64,000 bases of DNA, from positions 1 through 64,000 of the forward strand of contig NZ_JAGSOV010000028.1 in the NCBI RefSeq assembly GCF_023898865.1. Reading direction: 5' to 3'. The notes beneath the pieces are model-generated. The model made no database searches. It worked only from the letters and a program-made list of their open reading frames with translations, and was not told the DNA's origin. Positions 24,931 through 33,400 of this stretch are shown piece after piece (the stretch's first letter is position 1; each line of letters opens with the position of its first letter). The position numbers and the translations under genes are program-made. This DNA is from Pseudonocardia humida (GTDB lineage Bacteria > Actinomycetota > Actinomycetes > Mycobacteriales > Pseudonocardiaceae).

Positions 24931-26091
24931 ACGCAACCGGTCAGCGGTGACCGGGTGTTCGCCCCTACGGCCCCCCGGCTCCGGGTCGAACGCCAGCTGC
25001 GCGGCGAGCGCCCGGGTGGCCAGGCCGGCCGGCAGCAGGCGCATCGCGGTGTCGCGCAGGCGCGCGCCCGGACCCCGCAGGGTCAGCACCCGGTGCGCGC
25101 GGCGGGCCTGGCGCTGCATCGCGGCGGCGCGCGGCCCGCGCCGGGCGTCGTAGCGGCGCAGGGCGGCGGCCGCGGTGTCGGGGGAGGCGTCGCGCAGCTC
25201 GTCGGCCAGCACCACTGCGTCCTCGAAGGCCTGGCAGGCGCCCTGGCCCAGGTCCGGGGTCATCGCGTGGGCGGCGTCGCCCAGCAGCGCGACCCGGCCC
25301 TCGACCAGCCCCGGCAGGGGCCGGACGAGCTGGGCGGTCTCCACGACGTGCACGGACCCGGCCGGGGTGGCCCCGATGAGGGCCGCGACCGCGGGGTGCC
25401 AGTCGGCCCTGCGCTCGAGCAGCCAGCGCTTGCGCTCCTCGGGGTCGGTCGGCGCGGTGGCGCGCCAGGTGCAGTACCAGTAGACCGGCCCGCCGAGCAT
25501 GGGCATGCAGCCGAAGCGGTCGCCCGTGCGGTGGTCGAGCAGCTCCCCGGCCGGGGCGCTCAGCCCCGCGGGCAGGCCGGGCGCGATGGCGCGCGCGGCG
25601 GTCTCCCCGGACCCGGCCGGGCCGGGGTGGGTCGGGAAGAGCTCGGCGCGCAGGCGGCTGCGCGCCCCGTCGGCCACGACGACGACGTCGGCCCCGTCGC
25701 GGACCTCGGCCAGCGCGTCCACCCGGCTCCCGGTGCGCACGACCCCGGCGGGCAGCGCGTCGGCCAGCAGCCCGTGCAGCCACCGGCGCGGCACCACGAC
25801 CGCGGGCGCTCCGGTGCGCCGGTGCAGGGCGGCCTGGTCGGTGGCCAGCAGGGGCCGCCCGTGCCGGTCGCGCATGCCACCCTCGGTCCAGCCGGGGTCG
25901 CGCTCGCGCACGGCGGCGCCCAGCCCCAGCGCGTCGAGCGCCAGCACGCCGTTGGGCATGATGCCGATGCCGGCGCCGTTCTCCCGCAGCTCGTCGGCCC
26001 GCTCGTGCACGACGACCTCGTGCCCGTCGCGGTGCAGCCCCACCGCCACCGCCAGCCCGCCCAGCCCGGCCCCGACCACGACCACCCGCAT
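24928..26091 (-). CDS. FAD-dependent aromatic/polyketide-type monooxygenase
   Basis: 387-aa group A flavoprotein monooxygenase. It has the dinucleotide motif VVVGAGLGGLAVAVGL at the start, the DG-type motif VVVADGARSRLR, and the second FAD motif GRVALLGDAAHAMTPDLGQGACQAFED. These enzymes use NAD(P)H and oxygen to hydroxylate aromatic rings. ATG 26091 has GAGGAGGGG just upstream. The divergent TetR gene and two matching operators lie in the 61-bp gap, so expression is probably induced by the substrate or a toxic aromatic. Confidence 0.9.
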   Translation of the reverse strand: MRVVVVGAGLGGLAVAVGLHRDGHEVVVHERADELRENGAGIGIMPNGVLALDALGLGAAVRERDPGWTEGGMRDRHGRPLLATDQAALHRRTGAPAVVVPRRWLHGLLADALPAGVVRTGSRVDALAEVRDGADVVVVADGARSRLRAELFPTHPGPAGSGETAARAIAPGLPAGLSAPAGELLDHRTGDRFGCMPMLGGPVYWYCTWRATAPTDPEERKRWLLERRADWHPAVAALIGATPAGSVHVVETAQLVRPLPGLVEGRVALLGDAAHAMTPDLGQGACQAFEDAVVLADELRDASPDTAAAALRRYDARRGPRAAAMQRQARRAHRVLTLRGPGARLRDTAMRLLPAGLATRALAAQLAFDPEPGGRRGEHPVTADRLR

Positions 26092-26102
26092 GACGACCCC
26101 TC

Positions 26103-26118
26103 CTCTACAGTTGTAGAG
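26103..26118. promoter_or_regulatory. TetR operator 1 (CTCTACAGTTGTAGAG)
   Basis: Inverted repeat CTCTACA-GT-TGTAGAG in the gap between the monooxygenase and TetR genes. It matches operator 2 at all but two central bases (16-bp sites, centres 32 bp apart, about three helical turns). Confidence 0.8.
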
Positions 26119-26134
26119 ACACTACCGCGCACGG

Positions 26135-26150
26135 CTCTACAGGAGTAGAG
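26135..26150. promoter_or_regulatory. TetR operator 2, overlapping the TetR ribosome site (CTCTACAGGAGTAGAG)
   Basis: Second copy of the 16-bp inverted repeat, ending three bases before the TetR start TTG 26153. Its centre AGGAG doubles as the TetR gene's Shine-Dalgarno, which fits autorepression. Confidence 0.8.
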
Positions 26151-26152
26151 GA

Positions 26153-26728
26153 TTGACCGATCGTCGCAGCGAGATCCTCGACGGCGCCCTGCGGGTGCTC
26201 GCCGAGCAGGGCATGCGCGGCCTCACCCACCGGGCCGTCGACGGTGCCGCCGGGCTGTCACAGGGCAGCACCTCCTACTACTTCCGCAGCCGCGCGGCCC
26301 TGGTCGCCGGGTGCGTCGACCGGCTGCTGGAGCTCGACCTGCAGATCGAGGTCGCCGCGACCCCACCACCCGCGAACCCGGCGGAGCTGGTCGAGCAGCT
26401 GGTCGCGGCGGGGATCTCGATGGCGACGGGCCAGCGCTTCCGCACCATGGCCCGCTACGAGCTGAGCCTGGCCGCGGCGCGCGAGCCGGAGCTGCGCGCG
26501 GCGCTGGTCCGCGGCGGCGACGCCATCCGGGCGGTGGTGGCGCAGGCGGTGCGGGCCGCGGGCGTCACCGCTCCCGACGAGCGGGCCGTCGCCGACGAGC
26601 TGGCCGCGACCCTGGACGGGATGGTGTTCGCCGCGCTGGTGCGCGGCCCGCACGAGGCGGCCGGGCTGGCCGCCTGGCTGCGCCCGGCCCTGACCCACGT
26701 GCTGAGCGCGCACCTCGGCGCGCGGTGA
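26153..26728 (+). CDS. TetR-family repressor of the flavin monooxygenase
   Basis: 191-aa TetR-type regulator. The N-terminal helix-turn-helix reads GLTHRAVDGAAGLSQGSTSYYFRSRAALVAG (residues ~22-53), and a helical ligand-binding domain follows. The start is TTG 26153, eight bases after AGGAG, which itself is the middle of operator 2. Two near-identical palindromes lie between this gene and the divergent monooxygenase, so it very probably represses both. Weak starts (TTG) are frequent in autoregulated repressors. The ligand is likely the monooxygenase substrate; this is inferred. Confidence 0.9.
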   Translation: MTDRRSEILDGALRVLAEQGMRGLTHRAVDGAAGLSQGSTSYYFRSRAALVAGCVDRLLELDLQIEVAATPPPANPAELVEQLVAAGISMATGQRFRTMARYELSLAAAREPELRAALVRGGDAIRAVVAQAVRAAGVTAPDERAVADELAATLDGMVFAALVRGPHEAAGLAAWLRPALTHVLSAHLGAR

Positions 26729-26732
26729 CGGG

Positions 26733-27203
26733 TCAGCGACGCGCGGAGCCGAAGTGGTCGGCCAGCAGCGAGATCCACAGCTCCCAGCCCTCGCGCAGGG
26801 TGGCGTAGTCCGACGGCCCGACGGCGGGCCCGGTCCACCGGTTGGTCACGGCGACCTCGGTGCGGTCCGGCTCGACCTCGCGGAAGGTCACCGTGACCGT
26901 CTCGTCGCTGATCCGGTCGGCCGGGGTCTGCGAGTGGTGGGTGAAGGTGAACGCCACCTCCTCGTCGGGGCGCAGGGTCAGGTACTCGCCGGTGAAGCCG
27001 TTGACGCTGCCGTCGTCCTCGTGGATCTCGATGCGGTAGCGCCCGCCGACGCGGACGTCGGCGTCGACGACGGTGGCGAACCACCGGCGCATCCGGTCGG
27101 GCTCGGTCCAGGCCGCGTAGAGCGCGGAGGGGGAGGCGGCGATGGTGCGGGTGACGGTGATGCTGTGCGGCACCACCTCGGTCGTCGTGGACTGCTCGGT
27201 CAC
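26733..27203 (-). CDS. SRPBCC/AHSA1-domain protein
   Basis: 156-aa START/Bet v 1-type protein of the AHSA1 (Activator of Hsp90 ATPase) group. The hallmark start ITVTRTIAASPSALYAAWTEPDRMRRWF is followed by the GGRYRIEI strand and the C-terminal helix DYATLREGWELWISLLADHF. The cavity binds a hydrophobic ligand in this family. GTG 27203 overlaps the ArsR stop (GTGA), a common ArsR-SRPBCC arrangement in actinomycetes. Its exact ligand is unknown. The longer frame to 27347 only overlaps the ArsR gene. Confidence 0.87.
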   Translation of the reverse strand: MTEQSTTTEVVPHSITVTRTIAASPSALYAAWTEPDRMRRWFATVVDADVRVGGRYRIEIHEDDGSVNGFTGEYLTLRPDEEVAFTFTHHSQTPADRISDETVTVTFREVEPDRTEVAVTNRWTGPAVGPSDYATLREGWELWISLLADHFGSARR

Positions 27204-27550
27204 GGGTCCTCCTCGGGGTCGGTGCGGGTCGGGGTGTCGGGCGGGGCCACGTACGCCTGCAGGGCGTCGAGCCGGGTGTTCCAGAACCGCTCGTAGAACC
27301 GCAGGTGCTCGGTGGCCGCCGCCAGCGGTGCCGGTTCCAGCCGGCACACGTGCCGGCGGCCCTGCACCGTGCGCCGCACGAGCCCGGCCTCCTCCAGCAC
27401 GCGGATGTGCTTGGACGCCGCGGCCAGCGAGATCGGGTGCGGAGCGGCCAGCTCGCCGACGGTGTGCTCGCGCCCGGCCAGCGAGCGCAGCATCCCTCGG
27501 CGCGTCGGGTCGGCCATGGCGCGGAACACCGCGTCGAGTTGTTCAACCAC
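27200..27550 (-). CDS. ArsR-family winged-helix repressor
   Basis: 116-aa ArsR-type regulator beginning VVEQLDAVFRAMADPTRRGMLRSLA. The recognition helix lies in HPISLAAASKHIRVLEEAGLV. No cysteine metal site of the ArsR/SmtB kind is visible (the single Cys lies in the wing region), matching the non-metal SdpR-like group paired with SRPBCC proteins. The start is GTG 27550: TTGACG-17 bp-TACATT ends seven bases before it, so the message is leaderless. The apparent TTG start at 27586 is really the -35 box. Two CAACC-N4-GGTTG operators flank this promoter. Confidence 0.9.
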   Translation of the reverse strand: MVEQLDAVFRAMADPTRRGMLRSLAGREHTVGELAAPHPISLAAASKHIRVLEEAGLVRRTVQGRRHVCRLEPAPLAAATEHLRFYERFWNTRLDALQAYVAPPDTPTRTDPEEDP

Positions 27551-27557
27551 GAGGTTG
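27544..27557. promoter_or_regulatory. ArsR operator 1 (CAACC-N4-GGTTG) over the start codon
   Basis: CAACC (27544-27548) and GGTTG (27553-27557) with a 4-bp spacer cover the ArsR start GTG 27550 and the expected transcription start. The arms extend to TTCAACC/GGTTGAA. Confidence 0.8.
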
Positions 27558-27586
27558 AATGTAGGGGCGCGCGGCGCAACCGTCAA
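27558..27586 (-). promoter_or_regulatory. Promoter of the ArsR-SRPBCC operon (TTGACG-17-TACATT)
   Basis: On the minus strand TTGACG (27586-27581) and TACATT (27563-27558) are separated by 17 bp, a near-consensus housekeeping promoter. The start codon GTG 27550 follows after seven bases. Confidence 0.85.
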
Positions 27587-27597
27587 CCATATGGTTG
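27584..27597. promoter_or_regulatory. ArsR operator 2 (CAACCATATGGTTG) over the -35
   Basis: A perfect 14-bp palindrome with the same CAACC-N4-GGTTG arms as operator 1, centred 40 bp away and overlapping the -35 hexamer. Confidence 0.8.
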
Positions 27598-27607
27598 TAC
27601 TTTCGGG

Positions 27608-29203
27608 TCAGCGCTGGTCGTAGCCCTCGACGATGCGCACCTGCATCGGGAACCGCACCGGGCTCGAGCCGAACAACCGCAGGCCCGCCGTCTCCGCCGC
27701 CGCCCGCACCGCGGCGGCGGCGTCCTGGGCCGCCTCCGCCGGGGCGTGCAGCACCACCTCGTCGTGCTGGAAGAACACCGGCACGGCGGGGGAGGCGGCG
27801 GCGCGCAGCCTGCCGCGCAGCTCGGCCAGCAGCACCAGCGCCCACTCGGCGGCCGTGGCCTGCACGACGAAGTTGCGGGTGAACCGACCCCGGGCGCGGG
27901 CCCGGTCGGGGCGCTCGTGACCCGGGCGGGCCGGTGGGCACGTGCGCCCCAGGTGCGAGCGCACGAGCCTGCCCTCCTCGCCGTCGCGCGCGGCGCCGTC
28001 GACGAAGGCCATCGCGGCGGGGAAGCGGCGGCGCAGCACCCCGAGCAGCTGCCCCGCCTCGCCGCCGCTGCCGCCGTACATCGCCGAGAGCAGCGCCAGC
28101 TTGGCCTTGCCCCGGTCGTCGCCGAACTCGGTGGCCGCCAGCGCCGTGTAGAGGTCGTCCTCGCCGGGGGCGAGCGCGTGGTCGCCGGACAGCGCGGCCA
28201 GCACGCGCGGCTCCAGCTGGGCGGCGTCGGCCACCACCAGCCGCCACCCCGGGTCGGCGCGCACCGCGCCGCGCAACGACCGCGGGATCTGCAGCGCACC
28301 CCCGCCGCGGGTGGCCCACCGCCCGGACACCACCCCGCCGACCACGTACTCCGGGCGGAACCGGCCGTCGCGCACCCAGGTGCGCAGCCAGCTCCAGCCG
28401 TGCGCGGAGTGCAGGCGGGCCAGCTCCTTGTAGGCCAGCAGCGGCTCGACCGCCGGGTGCTCGACGCGGCGCAGCTCCCAGGACCGGGTGGTCTCCAGCT
28501 CGTGCCCGGCGCGGGCGAAGGCGCGCAGCACGTCGGCGGGGGAGTCGGGGTTGACCGGGCGCCCGCCGAAGGCCGCGCGGACCTCGTCGGCGAGCGCGGC
28601 GAGGCGGGGCGGGCGGCCGCCGAGCGCGGGCCGGCGCCCCAGCAGCCCGGTGAGCAGCTCGTCGTGCACGTCGGCCCGCCAGGGCAGGCCGGCCGCGGTC
28701 ATCTCCTCGGCGACCAGCGCCGCCGCCGACTCCGCCGCGGCCAGCAGCCGCATCCCCGCCGGCCCCGCGGCGAGCGCGCTCTGCTGGGCGGCGTGCACGG
28801 CGACCAGGTCGGCCAGCTCGTCGGGTGGCGGGGTCGGGTCGAACAGGGCGAGCCGGTCGTCCGGGTCCGCGGCGCGGGGATCGGGCTCGGGCTCGCGGCC
28901 GTGCAGGCGGGCCGCGGCCGCGGCCAGCCCGTGCGGGTGGCCGAACCGGCCCGCCGCGGCCACCAGCAGGCCCTCCACCAGCTCGACGTCGTGGGCGCGG
29001 GCCACGTCGACCCCCGCGCGCACCAGCTCGCGGTAGCTGCGCTGGCGCGCGAAGACCCAGCGCGGCGCGTGCTCGCGCTCCAGCGCGACGACGTCGAGCG
29101 GGCCGGCCAGCTCGGCGGGCGGCGCGAGCGGGGCGCCCCGCTCGTCGAGGCGCTGCACGCGGACCGGCCCGCCCTCCGGGCCCGGGTCCAGCGCGATCCG
29201 CAC
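27608..29203 (-). CDS. Family A DNA polymerase-like protein (no 5' nuclease)
   Basis: 531-aa protein corresponding to the 3'-5' exonuclease-like plus polymerase part of Pol I. Polymerase motif A is VADAAQLEPRVLAAL (near residue 325, where canonical DYSQIELR gives DAAQLEPR). Motif B is KAKLALLSAMYGG (near 365), and motif C is FFQHDEVV (near 480). The N-terminal region lacks obvious DEDD exonuclease acids, so proofreading is doubtful. This type occurs in many actinomycetes beside a full-length polA and is assumed to act in repair. GTG 29203 lies seven bases after the upstream flavoprotein stop, so the two form an operon. Confidence 0.85.
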   Translation of the reverse strand: MRIALDPGPEGGPVRVQRLDERGAPLAPPAELAGPLDVVALEREHAPRWVFARQRSYRELVRAGVDVARAHDVELVEGLLVAAAGRFGHPHGLAAAAARLHGREPEPDPRAADPDDRLALFDPTPPPDELADLVAVHAAQQSALAAGPAGMRLLAAAESAAALVAEEMTAAGLPWRADVHDELLTGLLGRRPALGGRPPRLAALADEVRAAFGGRPVNPDSPADVLRAFARAGHELETTRSWELRRVEHPAVEPLLAYKELARLHSAHGWSWLRTWVRDGRFRPEYVVGGVVSGRWATRGGGALQIPRSLRGAVRADPGWRLVVADAAQLEPRVLAALSGDHALAPGEDDLYTALAATEFGDDRGKAKLALLSAMYGGSGGEAGQLLGVLRRRFPAAMAFVDGAARDGEEGRLVRSHLGRTCPPARPGHERPDRARARGRFTRNFVVQATAAEWALVLLAELRGRLRAAASPAVPVFFQHDEVVLHAPAEAAQDAAAAVRAAAETAGLRLFGSSPVRFPMQVRIVEGYDQR

Positions 29204-29210
29204 CCCGGGC

Positions 29211-30758
29211 TCAGCCGCGGCGGCGCAGCAGCCCGGCCAGCAGGCCGCGCTGGGGCACGCCGCGGATCTCCTCGGGCCCGGCGCCGACCTCGCCGAGCAC
29301 GTCGTTGGCGGCCAGCACCCCGGTCACCGCGGCCCGCTCCATCAGCCCCGACAGCACCGGCGTGTCCACGAAGTCGCCCGCGACGCGGATGCCCCTGGCC
29401 TGCCCGGTGACGGTGGGCGCGGTGCCCGCGCCCCCCGGCGGGAAGGCGGGCGCGGTGGCCTCCATGCGCTGCTGCAGGTGCACGACGCGCGCGTCGGTCG
29501 TCTCCGGCCACAGTGCGGCCAGCTCGGCGCGCATGCGGTCGGTCGCGGTGGTGACGTCGGGCGCGGTGCAGGAGTAGGAGTGCAGTTCGACGACCGATCC
29601 GCCGGTGCGGGCGGCCCACTCCGCCGAGGGGCGCTCCAGCCGGGAGTAGACCGTGACCGAGTCGAGCGTGGGCTCGCGGCTGACCGCGCAGAACGTCGGG
29701 CGCTCCGCGGCGACGTCGCGGTCGAGCCAGAGCCGGGTGACCGCGAACGGCGGGGCCACCTGCAGCGACCGCGCGGCGGCGGCCAGTCGGGGCGCGACGG
29801 CGGCGGCCCGCGGGGAGGCCTCCAGCAGCCCCCGCAGGGCGCCCGGGTCGAGGGCGAGCACGAGGTGCGCGGTGTCCAGCGCGGTGCCGTCGGCGACCTC
29901 GACCCGCCAGCGGTGCCCCTCGGCCGGGGAGATCCCGACGACCCGCGCCTGCGTGCGCACCTGGGCGGAGTGCTTGCCCAGGTAGGCCGCCAGCGGCTGC
30001 CAGATGCAGGTGAGGTGGTCGGTGCTGGGGGCGTCGAACCCGATGCCCGCCGGGTTGCCCAGGAAGTAGTAGTGGAACATCGCGATCAGCTCGGCGGCCG
30101 ACATCCCGGCCGGGTTGCAGAAGAACGACCGGGCGAACGCCTCGAACAGCATCGCGTTGGCCCGGTCGGACATGCCCAGCCCGGACAGGAACTCCGCCGC
30201 GGGCATCGCGTCGAACCCGGCCGTCGTGGCCTCGCGGTCGTAGGCCAGCAGCTCGGCGGCCAGCGCCCGGTCGGAGCCGGTCAGGTCGCGCAGCCCGAGG
30301 CTGGGCGAGCGGGCGAACAGGGCCAGCAGGTTGAGCGGGGGAGCGGCGGGCAGGCCGGTGAGGTCCTCCGGCGGCCACTGCCGCGAGATGACCGGGTAGC
30401 CGCCGACCGGGCGCAGGAAGCCGAGCTCGGGGTCGGCGCGGCGCAGGACGGCGCGCCAGGTCTCGTAGTGGCGGAAGAAGGCGTGGAAGCCGTGCTCGAC
30501 GACCTGCTCGGTGCCGTCGGGCAGGGTGTGCGGCCAGGCGCCGAGCCGCCCGCCGAGGGTGGGCGCGGCCTCCAGCAGGGTGACCGAGACGCCGCGCTCG
30601 GCGAGCACCACGGCGGCGCTCGTGCCGGCGATGCCACCGCCCACGACGACGGCCTCGGTGCCCTCGGGGGCGGTGCGGGGGAGTCTGGGGTCGGCGGGCA
30701 CCAGCACGCGCGGACGCATCCGCAGCGGCGCGGCCCGGGAGGTCCACTCGCGGCTCAC
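29211..30758 (-). CDS. FAD-dependent amine-oxidase-fold protein (carotenoid desaturase/CrtU-like)
   Basis: 515-aa flavoprotein with VVVGGGIAGTSAAVVLAERGVSVTLLE at residues ~37-63, then GGRLGAWPHTLPDGTEQVVEHGFHAFFRHYETW. That last stretch is characteristic of the carotenoid phi-ring synthase/CrtU and zeta-carotene desaturase branch. The C-terminal FAD motif is IRVAGDFVDTPVLSGLMERAAVTG. No other carotenoid gene is in the window, so the substrate may differ (hydroxysqualene dehydroxylase is an alternative). GTG 30758 is preceded by TAGGGT at six bases (leaderless); ATG 30720 is possible. It is first in an operon with the polymerase-like gene, an odd pairing. Confidence 0.75.
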   Translation of the reverse strand: MSREWTSRAAPLRMRPRVLVPADPRLPRTAPEGTEAVVVGGGIAGTSAAVVLAERGVSVTLLEAAPTLGGRLGAWPHTLPDGTEQVVEHGFHAFFRHYETWRAVLRRADPELGFLRPVGGYPVISRQWPPEDLTGLPAAPPLNLLALFARSPSLGLRDLTGSDRALAAELLAYDREATTAGFDAMPAAEFLSGLGMSDRANAMLFEAFARSFFCNPAGMSAAELIAMFHYYFLGNPAGIGFDAPSTDHLTCIWQPLAAYLGKHSAQVRTQARVVGISPAEGHRWRVEVADGTALDTAHLVLALDPGALRGLLEASPRAAAVAPRLAAAARSLQVAPPFAVTRLWLDRDVAAERPTFCAVSREPTLDSVTVYSRLERPSAEWAARTGGSVVELHSYSCTAPDVTTATDRMRAELAALWPETTDARVVHLQQRMEATAPAFPPGGAGTAPTVTGQARGIRVAGDFVDTPVLSGLMERAAVTGVLAANDVLGEVGAGPEEIRGVPQRGLLAGLLRRRG

Positions 30759-30764
30759 CGGGCG

Positions 30765-30770
30765 ACCCTA
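30765..30770 (-). promoter_or_regulatory. -10 box TAGGGT of the flavoprotein-polymerase operon
   Basis: TAGGGT on the minus strand, six bases before GTG 30758, consistent with a leaderless transcript. No clear -35. Confidence 0.5.
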
Positions 30771-30881
30771 CGGGGCACCCCCGACAGCCGCGCGGCGCCG
30801 AGCGCCGCGCCGGGCTGAACCGGTACCGACGCCCGCGCGGGAATGGTGCCACCGCGCGGCGGGTTACCTCGGTGCGTGACC

Positions 30882-31715
30882 ATGGAACTGGGCAGGTACG
30901 GAATCTGGCGGGGTTGGCCCGGGCTCGACGCGGAGATCGCGGCCGAGGTCGAGGCACTCGGCTACGGCGCCATCTGGATCGGCGGCTCCCCCCGCGGCGA
31001 CCTGAAGATCGCCGAGTCGTTGCTGGCGGCCACCGAGCGGATCGTGGTGGCCACCGGCATCGTCAACATGTGGACGACGCCCGCCGCCGAGATCGGCCCG
31101 TCCTACCACCGGCTGGCCGACCGGTACCCCGACCGGTTCCTGCTCGGCGTGGGCATCGGCCACCCCGAGGCCGTCAAGGAGTACCGCAAGCCCTACGCGA
31201 CGATGGTCGAGTACCTCGACGCGCTCGACGCGGAGAAGGTGCCCCGGGCGGGGCGGGTGCTGGCCGCGCTGGGCCCGCGGGCGCTGCAGCTCTCGGCCGA
31301 CCGCACCTGGGGCGCGCACCCCTACCTGACCACGCCCGAGCACACCCGCCAGGCCCGTGAGCTGCTCGGATCCGGCCCGCTCATCGCGCCGGAGCAGAAG
31401 GTCGTGGTCGACACCGATCCGGAGCGTGCGCGCTCGATCGGACGACCGGTCGTCGCGACGCCCTACCTCAAGCTGCGCAACTACACGTCCAACCTGCTGC
31501 GGCTGGGCTGGACCGAGCAGGACGTCGCCGACGGCGGCAGCGACGCGCTGATCGACGCGCTGGTCGCGCACGGCGACGCCGCGAGCGTGGCCGCCCGCCT
31601 CGGCGAGCACCTCGACGCGGGCGCCGACCACGTGGCCGTGCAGGCGCTGACCGCGGACAACGCCTCCCCGCTGCCGGCGCTGCGCGAGCTGTCCGAGGCA
31701 CTCGGGCTGCGCTGA
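30882..31715 (+). CDS. LLM-class F420-dependent oxidoreductase
   Basis: 277-aa luciferase-like TIM-barrel protein. It opens LGRYGIWRGWPGLDAEIAAEVEALGYGAIWIGGSPRGDL, with the central LLAATERIVVATGIVNMW and the flavin-site stretch FLLGVGIGHPEAV. Length and start match the short probable-F420-dependent subgroup found in mycobacteria and relatives. These enzymes transfer hydride from F420H2 to unknown carbonyl or alkene substrates. ATG 30882 is used; GTG 30876 is two codons earlier in frame. Its stop lies ten bases from the converging MFS gene. Confidence 0.87.
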   Translation: MELGRYGIWRGWPGLDAEIAAEVEALGYGAIWIGGSPRGDLKIAESLLAATERIVVATGIVNMWTTPAAEIGPSYHRLADRYPDRFLLGVGIGHPEAVKEYRKPYATMVEYLDALDAEKVPRAGRVLAALGPRALQLSADRTWGAHPYLTTPEHTRQARELLGSGPLIAPEQKVVVDTDPERARSIGRPVVATPYLKLRNYTSNLLRLGWTEQDVADGGSDALIDALVAHGDAASVAARLGEHLDAGADHVAVQALTADNASPLPALRELSEALGLR

Positions 31716-31725
31716 CCCGGACCGG

Positions 31726-33222
31726 TCAGCGGGGGTGGACCTGCGGCCCGGTGACGTCGCAGTGCAGGCAGCGCTCCAGCGGCACCCGCACCGGCGCCAC
31801 CGGGGCCGCGGCCGGCTCGTCGGCCGCGGCCCGCTCGGGCGCCGTCGGGACAGCGGCCCGCAGCGGGCGGATGATCGCGAAGGCCAGGACCGCCGCGGCG
31901 ACCAGCAGCCCGACGCCGATCAGCGTGGCGATCCGGAACCCGGCGTCGAAGGCCGCGGGGTCGGTGTAGTCCGCGCCGGAGATCCCGGCCAGCCCGGGCA
32001 CCACCGCCACGGCCAGCAGCCCGGCCGCGCGCGCCACCGCGTTGTTCACCCCGGAGGCGGAGCCGGCGTAGCGGTCGGGCGCGGCGTCGAGCACGCTGGC
32101 GGTGAGCGGGGCGACGGTGAGCGCGAGCCCGGCGCCGAACACCAGCACCGCGGGCAGCACGTCCAGCGCCCACGAGGTGTCGGCGTCGACGCGCAGCATC
32201 AGCAGCAGCCCGCCCGCGGCCACCAGCGGCCCGACGGTCAGCGGCAGCCGCGGCCCGATCCGCCCGGCCAGCGCCCCGGCCCGGGCGGAGAACAGCAGCA
32301 TCACCAGGGTCACCGGCAGCAGGGCGGTGCCCGCGGCCAGCGGGCTGAACGCGGCCACCACCTGCAGTTGCAGCACCAGCAGCAGGAAGACCGTGCCCAG
32401 CGCCGAGTAGATCAGCAGGGTGACGACGTTGGCCGCGGTGAACGTCCGGTCGGCGAACAGCGTCGGGGGCACCAGCGGGTGCGGCGAGCGCCGCTCCACG
32501 ACCACGAACGCCGCGAGGGCCGCCACCCCGACGACCAGCGCGCCGACCGCGACCGCGCCGACGGGGCCCTCGCCGAGCCCGGTGAGCCCGTAGGTCAGCC
32601 CGCCCAGGCCGAGCACGGCCAGCACCGTGCCGGTGATGTCGAGGCCGGGGGCCGAGGCGGCGTCGCGGCTCTCCGGGACGTGCCGCAGCGCGACCACCAC
32701 GATCAGCGCGGCCAGCGGCAGGTTGATCAGGAACACCAGCCGCCAGCTGATCTCGACCAGCCAGCCGCCCAGGAACGGCCCGATCGCGCCGGCGATCCCG
32801 CCCAGCCCCGACCAGGCGCCGATCGCGGCGGCCCGGTCGCGGCCCTGGAAGGACGCCGAGATCAGCGCGAGGCTGCCCGGGGTCAGCAGGGCCCCGCCGA
32901 CCCCCTGCAGGGCCCGCGCGGCGATCAGCACCTCGACGTTGGGCGCGATCCCGCACAGCAGCGAGGCCACCGCGAACCACACCACGCCGATCAGGAACAC
33001 CCGCCGCCGCCCCAGGTGGTCGCCCAGCGACCCGCCCAGCAGGATCAGCGAGGCCAGCGCGAGCGTGTAGGCGTTGACCGTCCACTGCAGGTCGGCGAAA
33101 CCCGCGTCCAGCTCGGTCCCGATGCGCTCCAGGGCCACGTTCACGACGGTGCCGTCGATCATCGCCAGCCCGGAGCCGAGCACCGTGGTGGCGAGCACCC
33201 AGCGCCCCGCCGCCGTCCCCAT
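31726..33222 (-). CDS. MFS drug/proton antiporter (14-TM, EmrB/QacA type)
   Basis: 498-aa transporter with about fourteen hydrophobic helices. The DHA2 signatures are GLAMIDGTVVNVALERI in helix 1, LGDHLGRRRVF between helices 2 and 3, and GVGGALLTPGSLALI in helix 4. It likely expels amphiphilic drugs or metabolites with proton import. A cytoplasmic tail of ~45 residues ends in CLHCDVTGPQV, an unusual CxxC that might bind a metal. ATG 33222 is chosen; the open frame runs far upstream without stop, but no start fits the first helix better. No adjacent regulator is obvious. Confidence 0.88.
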   Translation of the reverse strand: MGTAAGRWVLATTVLGSGLAMIDGTVVNVALERIGTELDAGFADLQWTVNAYTLALASLILLGGSLGDHLGRRRVFLIGVVWFAVASLLCGIAPNVEVLIAARALQGVGGALLTPGSLALISASFQGRDRAAAIGAWSGLGGIAGAIGPFLGGWLVEISWRLVFLINLPLAALIVVVALRHVPESRDAASAPGLDITGTVLAVLGLGGLTYGLTGLGEGPVGAVAVGALVVGVAALAAFVVVERRSPHPLVPPTLFADRTFTAANVVTLLIYSALGTVFLLLVLQLQVVAAFSPLAAGTALLPVTLVMLLFSARAGALAGRIGPRLPLTVGPLVAAGGLLLMLRVDADTSWALDVLPAVLVFGAGLALTVAPLTASVLDAAPDRYAGSASGVNNAVARAAGLLAVAVVPGLAGISGADYTDPAAFDAGFRIATLIGVGLLVAAAVLAFAIIRPLRAAVPTAPERAAADEPAAAPVAPVRVPLERCLHCDVTGPQVHPR

Positions 33223-33400
33223 CCGCAGTTCGGCAGTGCCGCCCACCGCGCCCCCAGCCCGTCTCGCCGGCCGGCCGGCCCCGGCCCGGCCGGGCGAGCA
33301 TAGGTCAACTCCGGTGGCGGGCGGCCGCACCGGCCCGCGCATGATGGCGGTGACGATGCGGCGCGGGCGGGTCGGCCCGTCCGGGATGGGGAGCACACCG

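Noticed and set aside
27551..27586. TTG 27586 as ArsR start codon
   Set aside because: TTGACG is the -35 box, and the family core begins at GTG 27550.
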